NCBI GenBank assembly: GCA_963576735.1
Contig: OY755191.1
Location: forward strand, 12,429,608 to 12,493,607
Source of the DNA: Bedellia somnulentella
Lineage: Eukaryota > Arthropoda > Insecta > Lepidoptera > Bedelliidae
Length of the DNA stretch: 64,000 nt
Reading direction: 5' to 3'
This document shows positions 41,501-52,728 of the stretch, piece by piece. The notes beneath the pieces are model-generated. The model was not told the DNA's origin, ran no database searches, and was given only the letters and a program-made list of their open reading frames with translations. Numbering within the stretch: the stretch's first letter is position 1; every line of letters begins with the position of its first letter. The translations under genes and the position numbers were made by a program.

Positions 41501-43857
41501 TTCGCGGTTATTACATGTTACATTATGTTATAGTCGATGCTATAAGATAGTTGTTAGTTTCGACAATCGAGACCCATACAACTCTATCTCTAGAAAACTA
41601 AATCTTTAAATGTTGTCTTAATATTAACTTGAATGCGGATGCTTTTAGCAGATACAATAAAAGAGGAAATAAATAAATATTTAAAAGTTATAAAGGGAAA
41701 TCTAATACCCAGTCAAATTCTTCAAACATTGATAAAGTATATTAGTAATTTCCCTCATAATTATATACATAAAAATGGAAAGCCACTCGTTTACTAAATC
41801 ATGTGTCATTGATTTTTCCAGCCTCTGATCTACTCTGCATTTTAAAGAACTTAAAATGAAAGTGATCAATGATTGTCCAAAATGCAACCTCAAAAGAGAC
41901 ATCAACTATATTGCTTTATTACCACCAGCATATTAGTCGCACCTAAAAATGCGTTAAAATTTTCTATTTATTCCACGTTAAGTGATTGTTAATGGTAAAG
42001 ATAACCAACCATTTTGATTCCGTTATGCAGAAGTAAATTCATCGTGCACTATCAAGCAGCAGAAAATAACCATAAAGTTCAGTTTGACGCGGTGGTAATA
42101 ATATTCTAATGAAGTTACTTGAATCGTGATGTCCTAATTTATAAAGAGTTCATATAAATAAGACCGTTACTGATTTCTCTACAAAACTATGCTGGCCTAT
42201 TATAATAAACATGTATGTTTGTTTATAGGCTGCGTTTCTTTTTTCAAATCGCAATGGTTTTTTTGACTGTTAACTGCGAGGTTATAAACGAACCTAGGCA
42301 GGTCAGTTCTTCACGTAAATAGTTGTATCTAATGAACTAGCGCAAACTATATTTACGACATTGTCACTGAATCTTACAGAAAACATGAAAAACTTTCGAG
42401 TATAATTTGAAAAAACAAGATTGTTTATGAATTATAATCGGTAAAAAATCGGTTGTAATTAACATTTTTATAATATTAGAAGTTGTCGATAAAACCGCAT
42501 CCCTATAAAATATAAAAACTCATAGTCATAGAGCAGATTAGTATGCCTCTAGCATATCAGACCTATTTATTATTCCCTAACACAGTTCCATTTTACCAAC
42601 ACATCTTCACACCTTTTAAAGTTTACAATACTAAAATATCTACAGTTTCAAACCTTGTTACAAACGATCAATCAATTTTCATCTTTAATCCTTTGATCTC
42701 AATTATCTTAACAGTAATTATTGTCGTTAATATACAAGGCTTTTATTTGGGAAATTCAAAGGTCATTGTATTTTAACTCTATGAAATAGATCAATATTGT
42801 CAACGTCTTAAGTATTCCATATGAAATATTACGATTAAAATGGTCTATGATAAGATGATAACAGTTGCTTTTCTATTTATTTGAAGCTGAATATAGAATA
42901 TCGAAGATCTATCGATAGTCTATGATAGAACAGTGTCGATAGGCGAAACTGTTCATAACTGACATATTGAACTGATCGTGTGTAACCAACGCAAGAAACG
43001 CTCCTAGGATACTAAAGACAAATTGGAAATACGCCGATAACCTAATTTTAAAGCGAACTAGGAATTTTATTGAGATAGAATAATTTCAGTTAACTTTGGT
43101 AACATTACTATATTGTATAAGAATTATTGTAATCGTATTGTCAATTTGTTCAAAACTACTACGTAACATTCATGAGTATTCGATTTCCTAAATTCTAATT
43201 TAATTTCATATCTACAACACTAGGTATTGTCTGTCAGCAAATTCATAATTTATAAAGTAGAGTATTTCAAAAAATTCATTGGATTCTTTGACACGTTATG
43301 ATACAGTAAGGAGAATTATCCCTATATGAAACAGTGTATTTTTGATGAATAATTCGAACGGCCAATTTCCTAGCCGAAGTAACCAGTTAGATAGTGAGAA
43401 TGCATTTGTGAACTTGTCACTTCAACATATTTTTGAGATGCTCCACAATTTTCATAATGTTTTCGGTTCGTCACTATATCCGCATCGCGTTAACTTATGT
43501 TACAAATGTTTCTTTTATTTTTATTTATTTATAAATGTGAAATTTAGCGAGACATATTTTAGAATGCAATACTATGTCGTATTTTTTGCATTAGGTTCAT
43601 CATAGACAAAAACTGAAAACTCACTAGGATATTCAAAATCGTAAACACTTAAGTCAAAGAGAGCACATGCTACGTCACTGTATCTGTATTCGTTGAACTG
43701 CAATACAACAGAAGAAAACTAAGAGTTAAGTCTAACTACACAAATAAAATCAATCGGAATGATAAAGAGATTCACGACGCGTGTGGCGAAATGGAACCGA
43801 ATTAGCGGAGCGCGATGGCTGCGACAGCGGCGAGCGACACAGCGACGGACGAGCGAG
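38564..43857. other. 5.3-kb AT-rich repeat-poor stretch left of the FGF exon
   Basis: Apart from a SINE-1 tail scrap at 41005-41075 (CTCTGGCTACCTACCC with GTGTGTATGTATGTG), no repeat of the other families occurs here. No open frame looks coding. Since the FGF exon ends at 43858 on the minus strand, part of this stretch may be its 3' UTR. An AATAAA on the minus strand at 39244-39249 is one possible far end, but this is inference. Confidence 0.45.
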
Positions 43858-44331
43858 TCATGTGCGACCGACCGCCGCCTGCGCGGTCGTCGAGCGAAAA
43901 AACTCGCTCTCCGTCATCGTCGACATCGTCGCGTCGTCCCACGATTCCGTAGTCGTCGTGTAATTCTCATGCTTCTTCTTAAACTTCGTCTGTTTCTTTT
44001 TCTTTTTTACAACTTTCTTTACTTTTTTTTTCTTAACTGGCTTTATGAACTTTTGGCAATTTCTATGCCGAGGTGGAGGTCGTTTTAATTTTCCTCTGTG
44101 GCGTCGTGCGGCGCATTGTTCTAATCTCTCTCCGTCCCAACGTCTTGTCAAGGTTAGGGCGTACCATGACAAGTTTCCTAGGGGTCTACCGGCAGGTATT
44201 TGCATCCTGCGGGCGTGACCCTTATTGTCCAGGGCCAGGAATGTTTTCTTCCCACTTCGGACCCGGGAATAAGTATTATAATTATTTTCCTCCAACTGTT
44301 CATCGAACATGCAGTCGTCAGAGAGGTCCTT
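43858..44331 (-). CDS. Fibroblast growth factor, terminal coding exon (Branchless-type)
   Basis: Begins at a splice acceptor, TTTTTATTGTTCCAG|AAG (exon from 44331, phase 0), and ends at the stop codon at 43858-43860. The exon encodes 157 residues. KDLSDDCMFDEQLEENNYNTY fits the FGF signature C-x-F-x-E-x6-Y, followed by the beta-trefoil strands GKKTFLALDNKGHARR and PAGRPLGNLSWYALTLTRR. After the core comes a strongly basic tail (KPVKKKKVKKVVKKKKKQ) and a Thr/Ser-rich C-terminus. Such ligands are secreted, bind heparan sulfate and a receptor tyrosine kinase, and in insects guide tracheal branching (Branchless) or mesoderm spread. The short core and the TDDC-like entry favour Branchless. Upstream exons were not found to the right and may lie beyond the window. 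Confidence 0.75.
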   Translation of the reverse strand, partial: KDLSDDCMFDEQLEENNYNTYSRVRSGKKTFLALDNKGHARRMQIPAGRPLGNLSWYALTLTRRWDGERLEQCAARRHRGKLKRPPPRHRNCQKFIKPVKKKKVKKVVKKKKKQTKFKKKHENYTTTTESWDDATMSTMTESEFFRSTTAQAAVGRT

Positions 44332-46664
44332 CTGGAACAATAAAAAAATACATATTAGGTTTGGGTTGGATAATTACTGAATCTGTTTTGAATATGGATG
44401 AATTCGAGAAAAAACCTAAAGGCCTAATTTGCCGATTTATTAACATAAAATATTTTTACTGTTTCATTCAATTGATCAGGGATAGTAGACGACAATAAAA
44501 GTAGTAGAAAAGTGAGCGCACCAAAGTTCGAGTGTACCTTTAAATTGTGAGTAAGCAGGTCATCCGATTATAAATTAAAACATGAACTTCGAATTAATAT
44601 CAACTTTATCGAACTCACACATAAACCACAAATAATGGTTAAGTTTTGAACATTATTTGACAACTTTCTACCACTAGTGGCTAATACATCTTTAACCTAA
44701 ACTTCACTAGGTCAAAATCATATTTTGTAAGAGAAAATAACAGCCACGCCACGGAACTACTAACCTAACTATAGTTTGATCCATTCTCAAGTAGATACTA
44801 TGTTATATGAAAATTAAACATGGCTTTTTGATATTGGACATGCAAATGGGAGGATGTAATACGTACTTAGCTCATTAGTTCACTACTATGATTATACCGA
44901 GAATTTGTACGGAATTTATTATTATTGGGTGAGAGCTAGGGATTAGTGTATCGATACTTGTGGGTAGCTGTGTGTGTGTTCGATTTTTTTCGCTTTTATT
45001 ATGTATCTTATTACGTATTTTACTGACAGCTATTGATATGTATGAGATTTAGTTTTTTCACTTCAATCGCTTCTTTTGTCTCATAAAATAAGTATTTTTT
45101 TTTAAAATTTATTATATTAATCTACGATTACACGAATTGAAAGAAGTAATAAAGTTGGTCTGCTTATTTTAAGATTTTAATAGTGAGTGAGTATAAATAA
45201 TCTGAAGTCTAGGTACTACATCTATAAAGGTTAGTACTTTTGTAACAATTAAGATGACATTTATAAGTGTAAGAAGTACGATTAAAAAAATCACTTTTAA
45301 AATACTTAGCTGCTCCGCCGGCCGGACATATCGATAGAAATTGTTTATTAAATGGCACATCACTAACCGCATGTTGCAAAGTCATTGATTAACGGAATAG
45401 AGTTTAATGCTATATTTTAATTGAGTTAGAATTAGAACTTATCATTAATTTTATTGACTTCCTTACTCAGTAAACTGTAATTAATACAATTATAACGAAG
45501 GAATAAAATTGCTTTGAAAAATTTATGCTTAATATGACATCTTTATTTTAAAATTATTTGTTATATTTTCAATAAATCAATGTTTAACTTAGTGACTTTT
45601 TGTTTCCTACATATTCAGTAAGAAATATAAATGGGTGGATATGTATGTATTCAGTAAATCAAATAATACGTATAAGAAACTACACGTATAAGAAATATGT
45701 AGCAAAATTAACTTTCTCAAACTTCAAAATCTTATAAATATAATAATGTCTGCTTATTTAGGTTTTAGCCAAAGATCGTCTGCAACAGTAGATACTAAAT
45801 TCTCACAAACACAATCATATTGATTTTCAAATAATAATATTGTGGAAAATGAATTAAAATGCCATCTAATACTTATGATGTATATCCTTAACCTTTCAAC
45901 AGTAAGCAGTCGTTTAACAAACTCCTTATTAAAATAACAAAGGCATAACTTTATAAATTAGCTATGGATCGGTTGTAAACAACAGTTTGTACTTTATAGT
46001 CCTCCAATAAAGGAACTCTTTAGATTACAATCTATAAAATACAAAATGCAATTATACATCCCTTTCTAATGATACCTAATGAAGGAGGACGGAGCATATA
46101 TCGCGATTGAGATGTATATTATGCGTTTTCATCGTTTAAGTATTGTTAGCCCGGGGCTGACAAACTAAGAAATAATGTTTATGGAGTAGTAATATAATAA
46201 ATATTATAATTTGAAAAGGGAAATATGAAGTTGTGTTGCAAAGATGAAATATTTATAAGGTTCTTGGATCTTTTGGTAAGACTGCATTGTAATATTTGAA
46301 TTTACAAAATTAAATATTGAAGTAACTACAAATGATAGTTTGTGTGTATAAAAAGTACATAGTTACTAAAACTAAAGGATGTCAATATTATAAAAAAATA
46401 TTAACCAGCAATTCAATTCGATTTTTCTTCAATGGCCTTTGACCGTGTTTTAACACAGTAACTTTGCCAACGTCCAGTGAAAAGAAAACACATATACAAA
46501 AAAATGCATTATAATTTTATATTATGGACCTTGATGAAATGACACAAAGTTTTGATGAAAGGGGTATATACAAAACAAAGTAAACATTTAAAATTAGTAG
46601 GAATATTAACCAGCAACAAAAACAAGATTATAAATTGGAAGTCACCTCAATTTCACATGAAATA
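44332..46664. other. Intron or intergenic stretch, repeat-poor
   Basis: Presumed intron of the FGF gene. AT-rich, with GTGTGTGTG at about 44970, no repeat family and no credible exon. Confidence 0.45.
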
Positions 46665-46890
46665 CCCATCCCCAGGGCCGCGCCGACCCCCGGCAGCGCC
46701 TGTGTGCGAAACCTATGAAGCGCCTCTTTTTTTAACGAATCATCATAAAAAACGAATTTAATTTTTGAATGAATATTTTTAATTGTTAATTTTGACTGAA
46801 ATAAATGGTCTCCAGTTTTACAGTACTTAGATAATATTATCATTAATATCTAAGTGTACAAAACTGTGAAACATTTAGGAATTAGGATAC

Positions 46891-47276
46891 ATACATACAT
46901 ACATATACTCACGCCATTAGTTCCCATTGGGGTAGGCAGAGACTATTGATCGCCACTTCGCACGATCCTGACAAACCTCTCTGGCTTCGTTTACATCCAT
47001 CAATCTTTTCATACATGCTCTTTTATTCTTCATACTTCGGACGCCAGCCTTTTTGAGCACACTCTCAATTTGGTCCAAGTGTGTTCTCCGTGGTCGTCCT
47101 CTACTAACATTACCATCCACACTAGCTCTATAGATCCCTTTTACCAATTTTCTATCATCCATCCTCTCTATGTGCCCAAACCATCTCAACATTCCTTTTT
47201 CTATCTTTCTTACAATATCATCTTTCACACCACACTTTTCACGAATAACACTATTTCTCACTCGGTCACATAATCT
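46891..47276 (-). mobile_element. RTE LINE, 5'-truncated, nested in the hAT element
   Basis: Flanked by AATTAGGATAC at 46880-46890 and 47277-47287. Minus-strand RTE end with an ATAC-repeat tail, CTCACGCCATTAGTTCCC, and 120 codons of the reverse transcriptase C-terminus (LCDRVRNSVIREKCG ... RSIVSAYPNGN) without stops. Close in sequence to the 49-kb copy. Confidence 0.92.
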
Positions 47277-47493
47277 AATTAGGATACTAAATAGGTAAAT
47301 CCCGTTCGCTTCTGCTTGCCAATTACTGCGAAAAAAACGCGAACAAAATTTTAACATGCTTTATTAATACAAAGAATTTAATACTTAAATATGAATAACA
47401 AAGAAGCTGACTTTTTTCTAAGAATAATTATACTAATATGAATGACTATTACCTACCTATGTTATGTTTTAAAAAAAACAACTAGAGTCTTAA

Positions 47494-47742
47494 ATAAAAG
47501 ATGTTATTAAAGGAAAGAAAAATTTCGACACTGGCGGGGTTCGAACCCGCGACCTTCGGGTATACGCCCCCGTCGTTCTGCCAACTGACACTGTAGCTCA
47601 GTTGGCAGAACGACGGGGGCGTATACCCGAAGGTCGCGGGTTCGAACCCCGCCAGTGTCGAAATTTTTCTTTCCTTTAATAACATCTTTTATATAAGAGT
47701 AATAATCCCCACATGAGGAATTCATGTCAAAAAACCTTAAAT
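47494..47742. mobile_element. tRNA-like SINE (SINE-4) inverted dimer, nested in the hAT element
   Basis: Bounded by AACTAGAGTCTTAA at 47480-47493 and 47743-47756. The left arm (minus) and right arm (plus) meet at 47588 in the head (CCAACTGACACTGTAGC). They are identical through CCCGAAGGTCGCGGGTTCG and GAAATTTTTCTTTCC, a palindrome of nearly 100 bp per arm. The right arm alone continues with AATAATCCCCACATGAGG to AAAAAACC. The right-arm head folds as a cloverleaf with GACACTG/CAGTGTC acceptor ends and a GCGGG-TTCGAAC-CCCGC T arm. Confidence 0.9.
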
Positions 47743-47785
47743 AACTAGAGTCTTAACATTTGCAAGAATACAAACATTACTTAAA

Positions 47786-48277
47786 TTATAATATTTCCAC
47801 TTTTCTCGCTTTTTTGTTTGCGAAATCCTTAATAGTTTCATGTATGTCTATATGGTCTAGTATGGCCTCCTCTATGGATATTGTTGCTAAATTAGTTAAT
47901 CTTTCCTGACTCATTGTAGAGCGCAGGTAATTTTTTATAAGTTTTAATTTGGAAAAGGACCTTTCCGCGCTTGCTACTGTAACTGGCATAGTTAGCATAA
48001 TTCGTAATGCTATGGTAATGTTAGGGCATACAGCTGTCAAATTGTTTAAATATATAAATTCAAGAATTTTCACCACATAATTACTTAATTTTTTGAAAAA
48101 TGGCTGACTAGACATAATTTCTTCACACAAATCATCGCCCTTAATATCCAATGAATCATTTGCTGAAAGTTTCTCTTTTAAACGATGACAGCTACTTCTT
48201 AATCGACTTTGATCTTGGTCATCACTTAAATTAAATAAAAAATATAAATAACATTTTTCCCAACCCGGGGAGAACAA
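47786..48277 (-). pseudogene. hAT transposase C-terminal dimerisation region
   Basis: 163 codons open from 48277 to the stop at 47786. The conserved hAT C-terminal signature is clear: ALRIMLTMPVTVASAERSFS followed by KLKLIKNYLRSTMSQERL and LATISIEE. This region mediates transposase dimerisation. The catalytic RNase H-like core and the N-terminal zinc finger are missing, so no active transposase is made. The style (VASAERSFSKLK) fits Tip100/ZMYM-type hAT families. The upstream end is an internal deletion, since only about 470 bp remain to the transposon tip. Confidence 0.85.
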
Positions 48278-48759
48278 AGGGATACCCGATTTTGTTTCCA
48301 GGTATGTAATTATTCTATATCTTTGAAACTAGTACAATAAGTACCAAAATACTCATAAGAAATCTGAAAAACTACTTGAAACAGCCAAATAAGGTAGTAC
48401 CATATAAAGTATAGCTAAATTTTTATGATTTCTGCAATCAGGCGCGCGAATTTTCGCGTGCGAATTTTTTTGGTGACCTTGCCACAGTTTAGGGACCTTT
48501 GTAAGTACCGCCCTCCCACAGCTGAAAGGATAAGCGTTATAGATGTTTTGTTGTTTACAAGGCCTATGTTGCGCCCACAGACAAGATCTGTGGTTGCGCC
48601 TATTGTACCTACTTACTTGTCGATACTCCACTATAAAAAACAATCATATAGGTGACAAAAATAATTTAGGTGGCAGTGGCGACGCGGCGCCCCTATTGTC
48701 TTGGCGCCTGTGTGCGCCGCACACTTCGCACACAGGGGCGGCGCGGCCCTGCCCATCCC

Positions 48760-49376
48760 TATGGATATTAAAACAACCAAACTAAATAGACCAAACAGCC
48801 AATACCTCGTAAAAACAAACGTTATCACAAAACTATGAGCTCTATTATTACTCTGTTAGGATATTTAGATTGAATTAATTGAATCATTTCGATAAGACAA
48901 CTGTTTCCTTAACACGTTTAAAATGTTCGAGAGTTTTGTACTACCTTGATACCTTAGGAGAAACGAGGATCGCGTCGTTACGAGACGATCTAGAGTATTG
49001 GGACAATTTAGTTATTGTTGAGAGTTACGACTGGATACCCATCACTGACGATTGGTTATTGATTTATTAATTCTTTTCCTCACAGAACTGCCATAATTTT
49101 CTGTTGAATATCTGCGATTGCTTAATGATAAAGTCTTTTCCTTGCAGAATACATATTTTCTGTAAAATTTCTTATTACTAAGATGTGGCTACTCCTTATT
49201 GGAATTTACAGCCGTGAATATAGGTAGGTTCAAGTGTAAGGTGCCCACCTAAATGAAAAAAGACGGTTACAAGTTGTTATTATTAAGACTATGGTGTTTG
49301 CTAATTATCTGACGGTTCAGAAGAACCAACGGATTAATTAATAATTTAAAAATTTTGACGTTCAAAAAATGTTAGT
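48760..49376. other. Unassigned, with a SINE-1 tail scrap
   Basis: 49180-49230 is a plus-strand SINE-1 tail (GATGTGGCTACTCCTTATTGG, AGCCGTGAATATAGG). No gene is visible. Confidence 0.45.
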
Positions 49377-49386
49377 ATTAAACTTA

Positions 49387-51203
49387 CATACATACATACA
49401 TATTCTCACGCCGTTAGTTCCCATTGGGGTAGGCAGAGACTATCGATCGCCACTTTGTACGATCCTGGCAAACCTCTCTGGCTTCGTTTACATCCATCAA
49501 TCTTTTCATACATGCTCTTTTATTCTTCATACTGCGGACACCTGCCTTTTTGAGCACATTTTCTATTTGATCCAAATGTGTCCTCCGAGGTCGTCCTCTA
49601 CTAACATTACCTTCCACATTGGCTCTATATATCTCTTTCACCAATTTACTGTCATCCATCCTCTCTAAGTGCCCAAACCATCTCAACATTCCTTTTTCTA
49701 TCTTTCTTACAATATCATCTTTTACACCACACCTTTCACGAATCACATCATTCCTCACACGATCACATAACCTTACATTACACACTTTTCTGAGGGATCT
49801 CATTTCTACTGCATTCACTCTACTTTCATGCTTCTTCTGCCACACCCAACATTCACTGCCATACATAAGCGTAGGAACGAGGACAGCATCATGCACAGCC
49901 ATTCGGGCCTTTTCAGACACCGACTGACTAGACACTAGACTATCCAGTGCTCCATTTACCGCATTACCCTTTTTGACTCTTCTCTCGATATCTTCATCAC
50001 ACTGTCCATCCCTAGTAAATAAACTTCCCAAATATACAAACTCTTTCACTTGTTCCACTTTCTTACCATTAATCTCAATCACGCATTCGGTCATATTCAC
50101 CTCTCTCTCAAAAACCATAGTTTTTGTTTTATCCACATTCACCCTCATTCCCTTTTTTTCAAAAGACGCACAAGCAATATTCATCATCTCTTGCAGCTCT
50201 TCCACCGATGATGCAAGTAGCACTTGATCGTCGGCATTTAATGATGAATCCACCCATTCTCAATCCATAATCACTTTCACGCAACTCTGTTAAACAGTCA
50301 TCCATGAACAAATTGAAGAGCCACGGGGAAGCTACACAACCCTGTCGGACACCCCGAGAGATTCCGAACCAGTCAGTATTTTCCCCGTTTACTCTCACAC
50401 ATGCACTGGAATCCTCATAGAGTGATACCAGTGCACGTATAAGTTGACTCCCCAAACCGAACTTGGATAACACCTCCCATAAACACTTTCTTACCACCCT
50501 ATCATACGCCTTCTCTAAATCAATGAAGGAGCAATACACATTTCGGTTCTTAACTAAGAACTTTTCGGTGATGCTCCTTAAAGAGAAGATTTGGTCCATA
50601 CATCCCATTCCCTTTCTAAATCCTGCTTGCACATCGCAAATTTTATCATCCGTTTCATTCATCACTCTTTTAATCAAAACCTTTGCATACAATTTACCGA
50701 CAATGCTGAGTAGGCTAATTCCACGGTAGTTTCTAGCCTCCTGGTGTGACCCCTTTCCTTTATATAGGGGCACAATTACCGCTTTGCACCAGTCTTGTAG
50801 CACTTTGCCACTCGACCAGAATTTTTGGAAAAGGAAGTACAACCAGGAAGCCACCACCCCTTTACCAGCCCTCAGCACAGTGTTTATCCTGTCATACCCT
50901 GCCGCTTTCCCTAGTTTCATACTTTTCATTGCTTTCATTATTTCTTCCATACTGATCTCACTGTCACTAAAGTCACCCATAACGTCGTTCCAATCAACAT
51001 TACTGCCGATTGGCGAAGAAATGGATGTATCCTCTTTTTCAAAGAGTCCCTCAAAATATTTCTTCCATACTCGCCTTATGCTACTTTCATCCGTCGCCAA
51101 TTCACCCTGTTCATCTCTTACAACATTCACTCTCGGGTTTTGGGAAACTCCCTTTTCTTTCCGGATATATTTCCAGAACAACTTTAAACAACAACAGAAC
51201 AAG
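49387..51203 (-). mobile_element. RTE LINE, longest copy, 5'-truncated
   Basis: 1.8 kb in minus orientation, flanked by ATTAAACTTA at 49377-49386 and 51204-51213. The 3' end has a CATACATACATACAT tail and the module CTCACGCCGTTAGTTCCCAT (plus-strand reading). It contains the whole reverse transcriptase and C-terminus but no endonuclease, which was lost by 5' truncation. This is the reference for the RTE fragments in the window. Confidence 0.92.
49414..51195 (-). pseudogene. RTE-clade reverse transcriptase, one frameshift at the active site
   Basis: Two overlapping frames (51195-50159 and 50253-49414) make one polymerase. Motifs in order: KAMKSMKLGKAAGYDRI, VPLYKGKGSHQEARNYRGIS, AGFRKGMGCMDQIF, CSFIDLEKAYDRV, GVRQGCVASPWLFNLFMDD, then the catalytic ADDQVLLASS. 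The frame breaks just before ADD (near 50245), where the usual hydrophobic-Tyr residues are missing (LNADD), so a small deletion destroyed motif C. Downstream are FEREVNMTECVIEING, VYLGSLF, VLVPTLMYGSECW, LRWFGHLERMD and the RSIVSAYPNGN terminus. In a working element the enzyme copies its RNA at a nicked target and may also serve SINEs with the same 3' end. Confidence 0.9.
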
Positions 51204-51213
51204 ATTAAACTTA

Positions 51214-51592
51214 ATTTTGAAAAATAATCTTTTTGATTATTTTTTTTGACCAAAACTAGATTCTGGATTAGTTAACCAGCCAGTGTTATCTCCTTTACAC
51301 CCCACCATCAACCTACCCTGCCCAAGATACATCCTTATTGCTTGATAATAAAGTGACATAACATTTAAAGTTTTTTTTACCTATTCAGGTCAGAACAAAC
51401 TACTAATGGTGCATCCCTAAAGTATTTTATCTCAAAATCTTTATTGGATGCAACAATCGATTCCTTAAAGATGTCATCTTAATCGTTTTGGTATTGGTGA
51501 AATAAAATTTTATTTTACAATGTGTAGGGATCCAGTTTTATTGAAACGAAGTTTTAAACGTTTTTAAACGAATTGTTAACAGGTTTTGTCTA
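51214..51592. other. Unassigned
   Basis: AT-rich; nothing recognisable. Confidence 0.4.
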
Positions 51593-51800
51593 TCTATATT
51601 ATATAAAAGGCAAAGCTGACTGACATAGACTCAACACACAGCCGAAAAGACTGTATTCTCTCTGTACCTAGAAACTTGAAATTCTGTCCAGGAGTGCCTT
51701 TTATTACAAAAGTGAGCACTAAGTGAGAAGTGTCTAAAAGGGAAATTCAGAAATTTCAACTCTAAGGGGATGAAATAGGAATGTAAAGTTAATATGTTTA
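51593..51800 (+). mobile_element. Helitron-like 5' terminal fragment
   Basis: Starts A|TCTATATTATATAAAAGGC, followed by AAAGCTGACTGACAT, a CCTAGAAACTTGAAATTCTG segment, and TTTCAACTCTAAGGGGATG. These blocks match a common lepidopteran Helitron type distinct from the 25-kb family. No 3' end (CTAG) is found nearby. Confidence 0.5.
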
Positions 51801-52577
51801 TTTTTTATTTTTGAACTTAGAAGATTGATAATATTTATACAGGTTCTTGATTTTATTTTTAAAAATTAATGGCCAATACCATCGTTGAAGCCACTACATC
51901 AGGTGATTCATTCCACAATGTGTTAACTAAACTAGTTTCAGTTAAAGTTGGTATCACACGACAAGGTACCAAAAGTTTGTAGTAAATGAACGTATAGTGT
52001 GATAAGCTAACACACTACTCCTTTGCTTAATACCGCTCTCTTCGTGCCATGCGGTGTAAAACGCATGTAGTCAACTAGTTGCAAAGCGTTTCTTTATCGA
52101 AGGTTACTGCAAACTCTTTTGCCATCTTCACCTCTGGATTAAACGAAGTTACTTTGATCATACTTAAGTATCTTTAGATACAATTCATCAATTAATACAT
52201 CACATTTTCAAGTCTTAATTAAATAGTTTAGATAGTTTATCTAAAATAAACCACCTCACAGAAAGCAACTAGTTAATAAATTGTTGAATTAGAAACCCGT
52301 AATACAGACAAGTGTTATTTATTCTGTAATAAATATGTCAATTAAACAAGTGTCTAGCTCTACAGATTTATTTATTGCTCTTTCTACGGTGAAAATTTTA
52401 TTCAAAGGATTCTTGTTACTCATGTGTCTGCCACTAATTAGCTAATCTGTGTAAAAAGAAAAGTAAACAGCCCAGAGCCGTTAATAGAAAAGAAAAAAGA
52501 GCGTAGTTATAGAGCTGCAAAGTAGAATATCATTCGTTTATTGAACGTTCTGTTTAGTTTTAGTTAAGTTCCAAAAC
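51801..52577. other. Unassigned
   Basis: AT-rich without genes or recurring repeats. Confidence 0.4.
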
Positions 52578-52728
52578 CAACCGTGATAGCTCAGTGGATA
52601 GAACACCGCATATCGTGCAGATGATGAGGGTTCAAATCCCTGGTCAAGCCTAAACCAGGTGACAATGTCACGTTGTACCTTTGCCAGCTCCCCTTCGGGA
52701 ATAGGTATATGGTGTGAACGTTTAAGTT
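52578..52728 (+). mobile_element. SINE-2, internally deleted copy
   Basis: Complete tRNA-like head (CAACCGTGATAGCTCAGTGG, B box GTTCAAATCC) joined to the last third of SINE-2 (CAGGTGACAATGTCACG, GCCAGCTCCCCTTCGGG). The middle 200 bp are missing. TTAAGTT at 52564-52570 and 52722-52728 may be the target duplication. Confidence 0.8.

Larger units (their letters stand above)
46673..48751 (-). mobile_element. hAT transposon with two nested insertions
   Basis: Exact 8-bp duplication CCCATCCC at 46665-46672 and 48752-48759, the size expected of hAT elements. Terminal inverted repeats start CAGGGCCGCGCCG; subterminal GGCAGCGCCTGTGTGCG and its complement GCGCACACAGGCGCC-like are shared by both ends. 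The interior encodes the C-terminus of a transposase on the minus strand and lacks the rest. Two later insertions sit inside: an RTE fragment (46891-47276) and an inverted SINE-4 (47494-47742). The GC-rich tips contrast with the AT-rich surroundings. Confidence 0.9.

Noticed and set aside
43759..44088. Arg-rich plus-strand open frame of 109 codons, and the 141-codon frame after it
   Set aside because: They are antisense to the FGF exon, whose signature and splice acceptor are clear; the composition is an echo of the opposite strand.
47588..47660. Second functional tRNA gene
   Set aside because: It is the right arm of an inverted SINE dimer with 14-bp target duplications; no independent tRNA evidence.
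50463..51249. Plus-strand frames of 69-147 codons
   Set aside because: Antisense shadows of the RTE polymerase.
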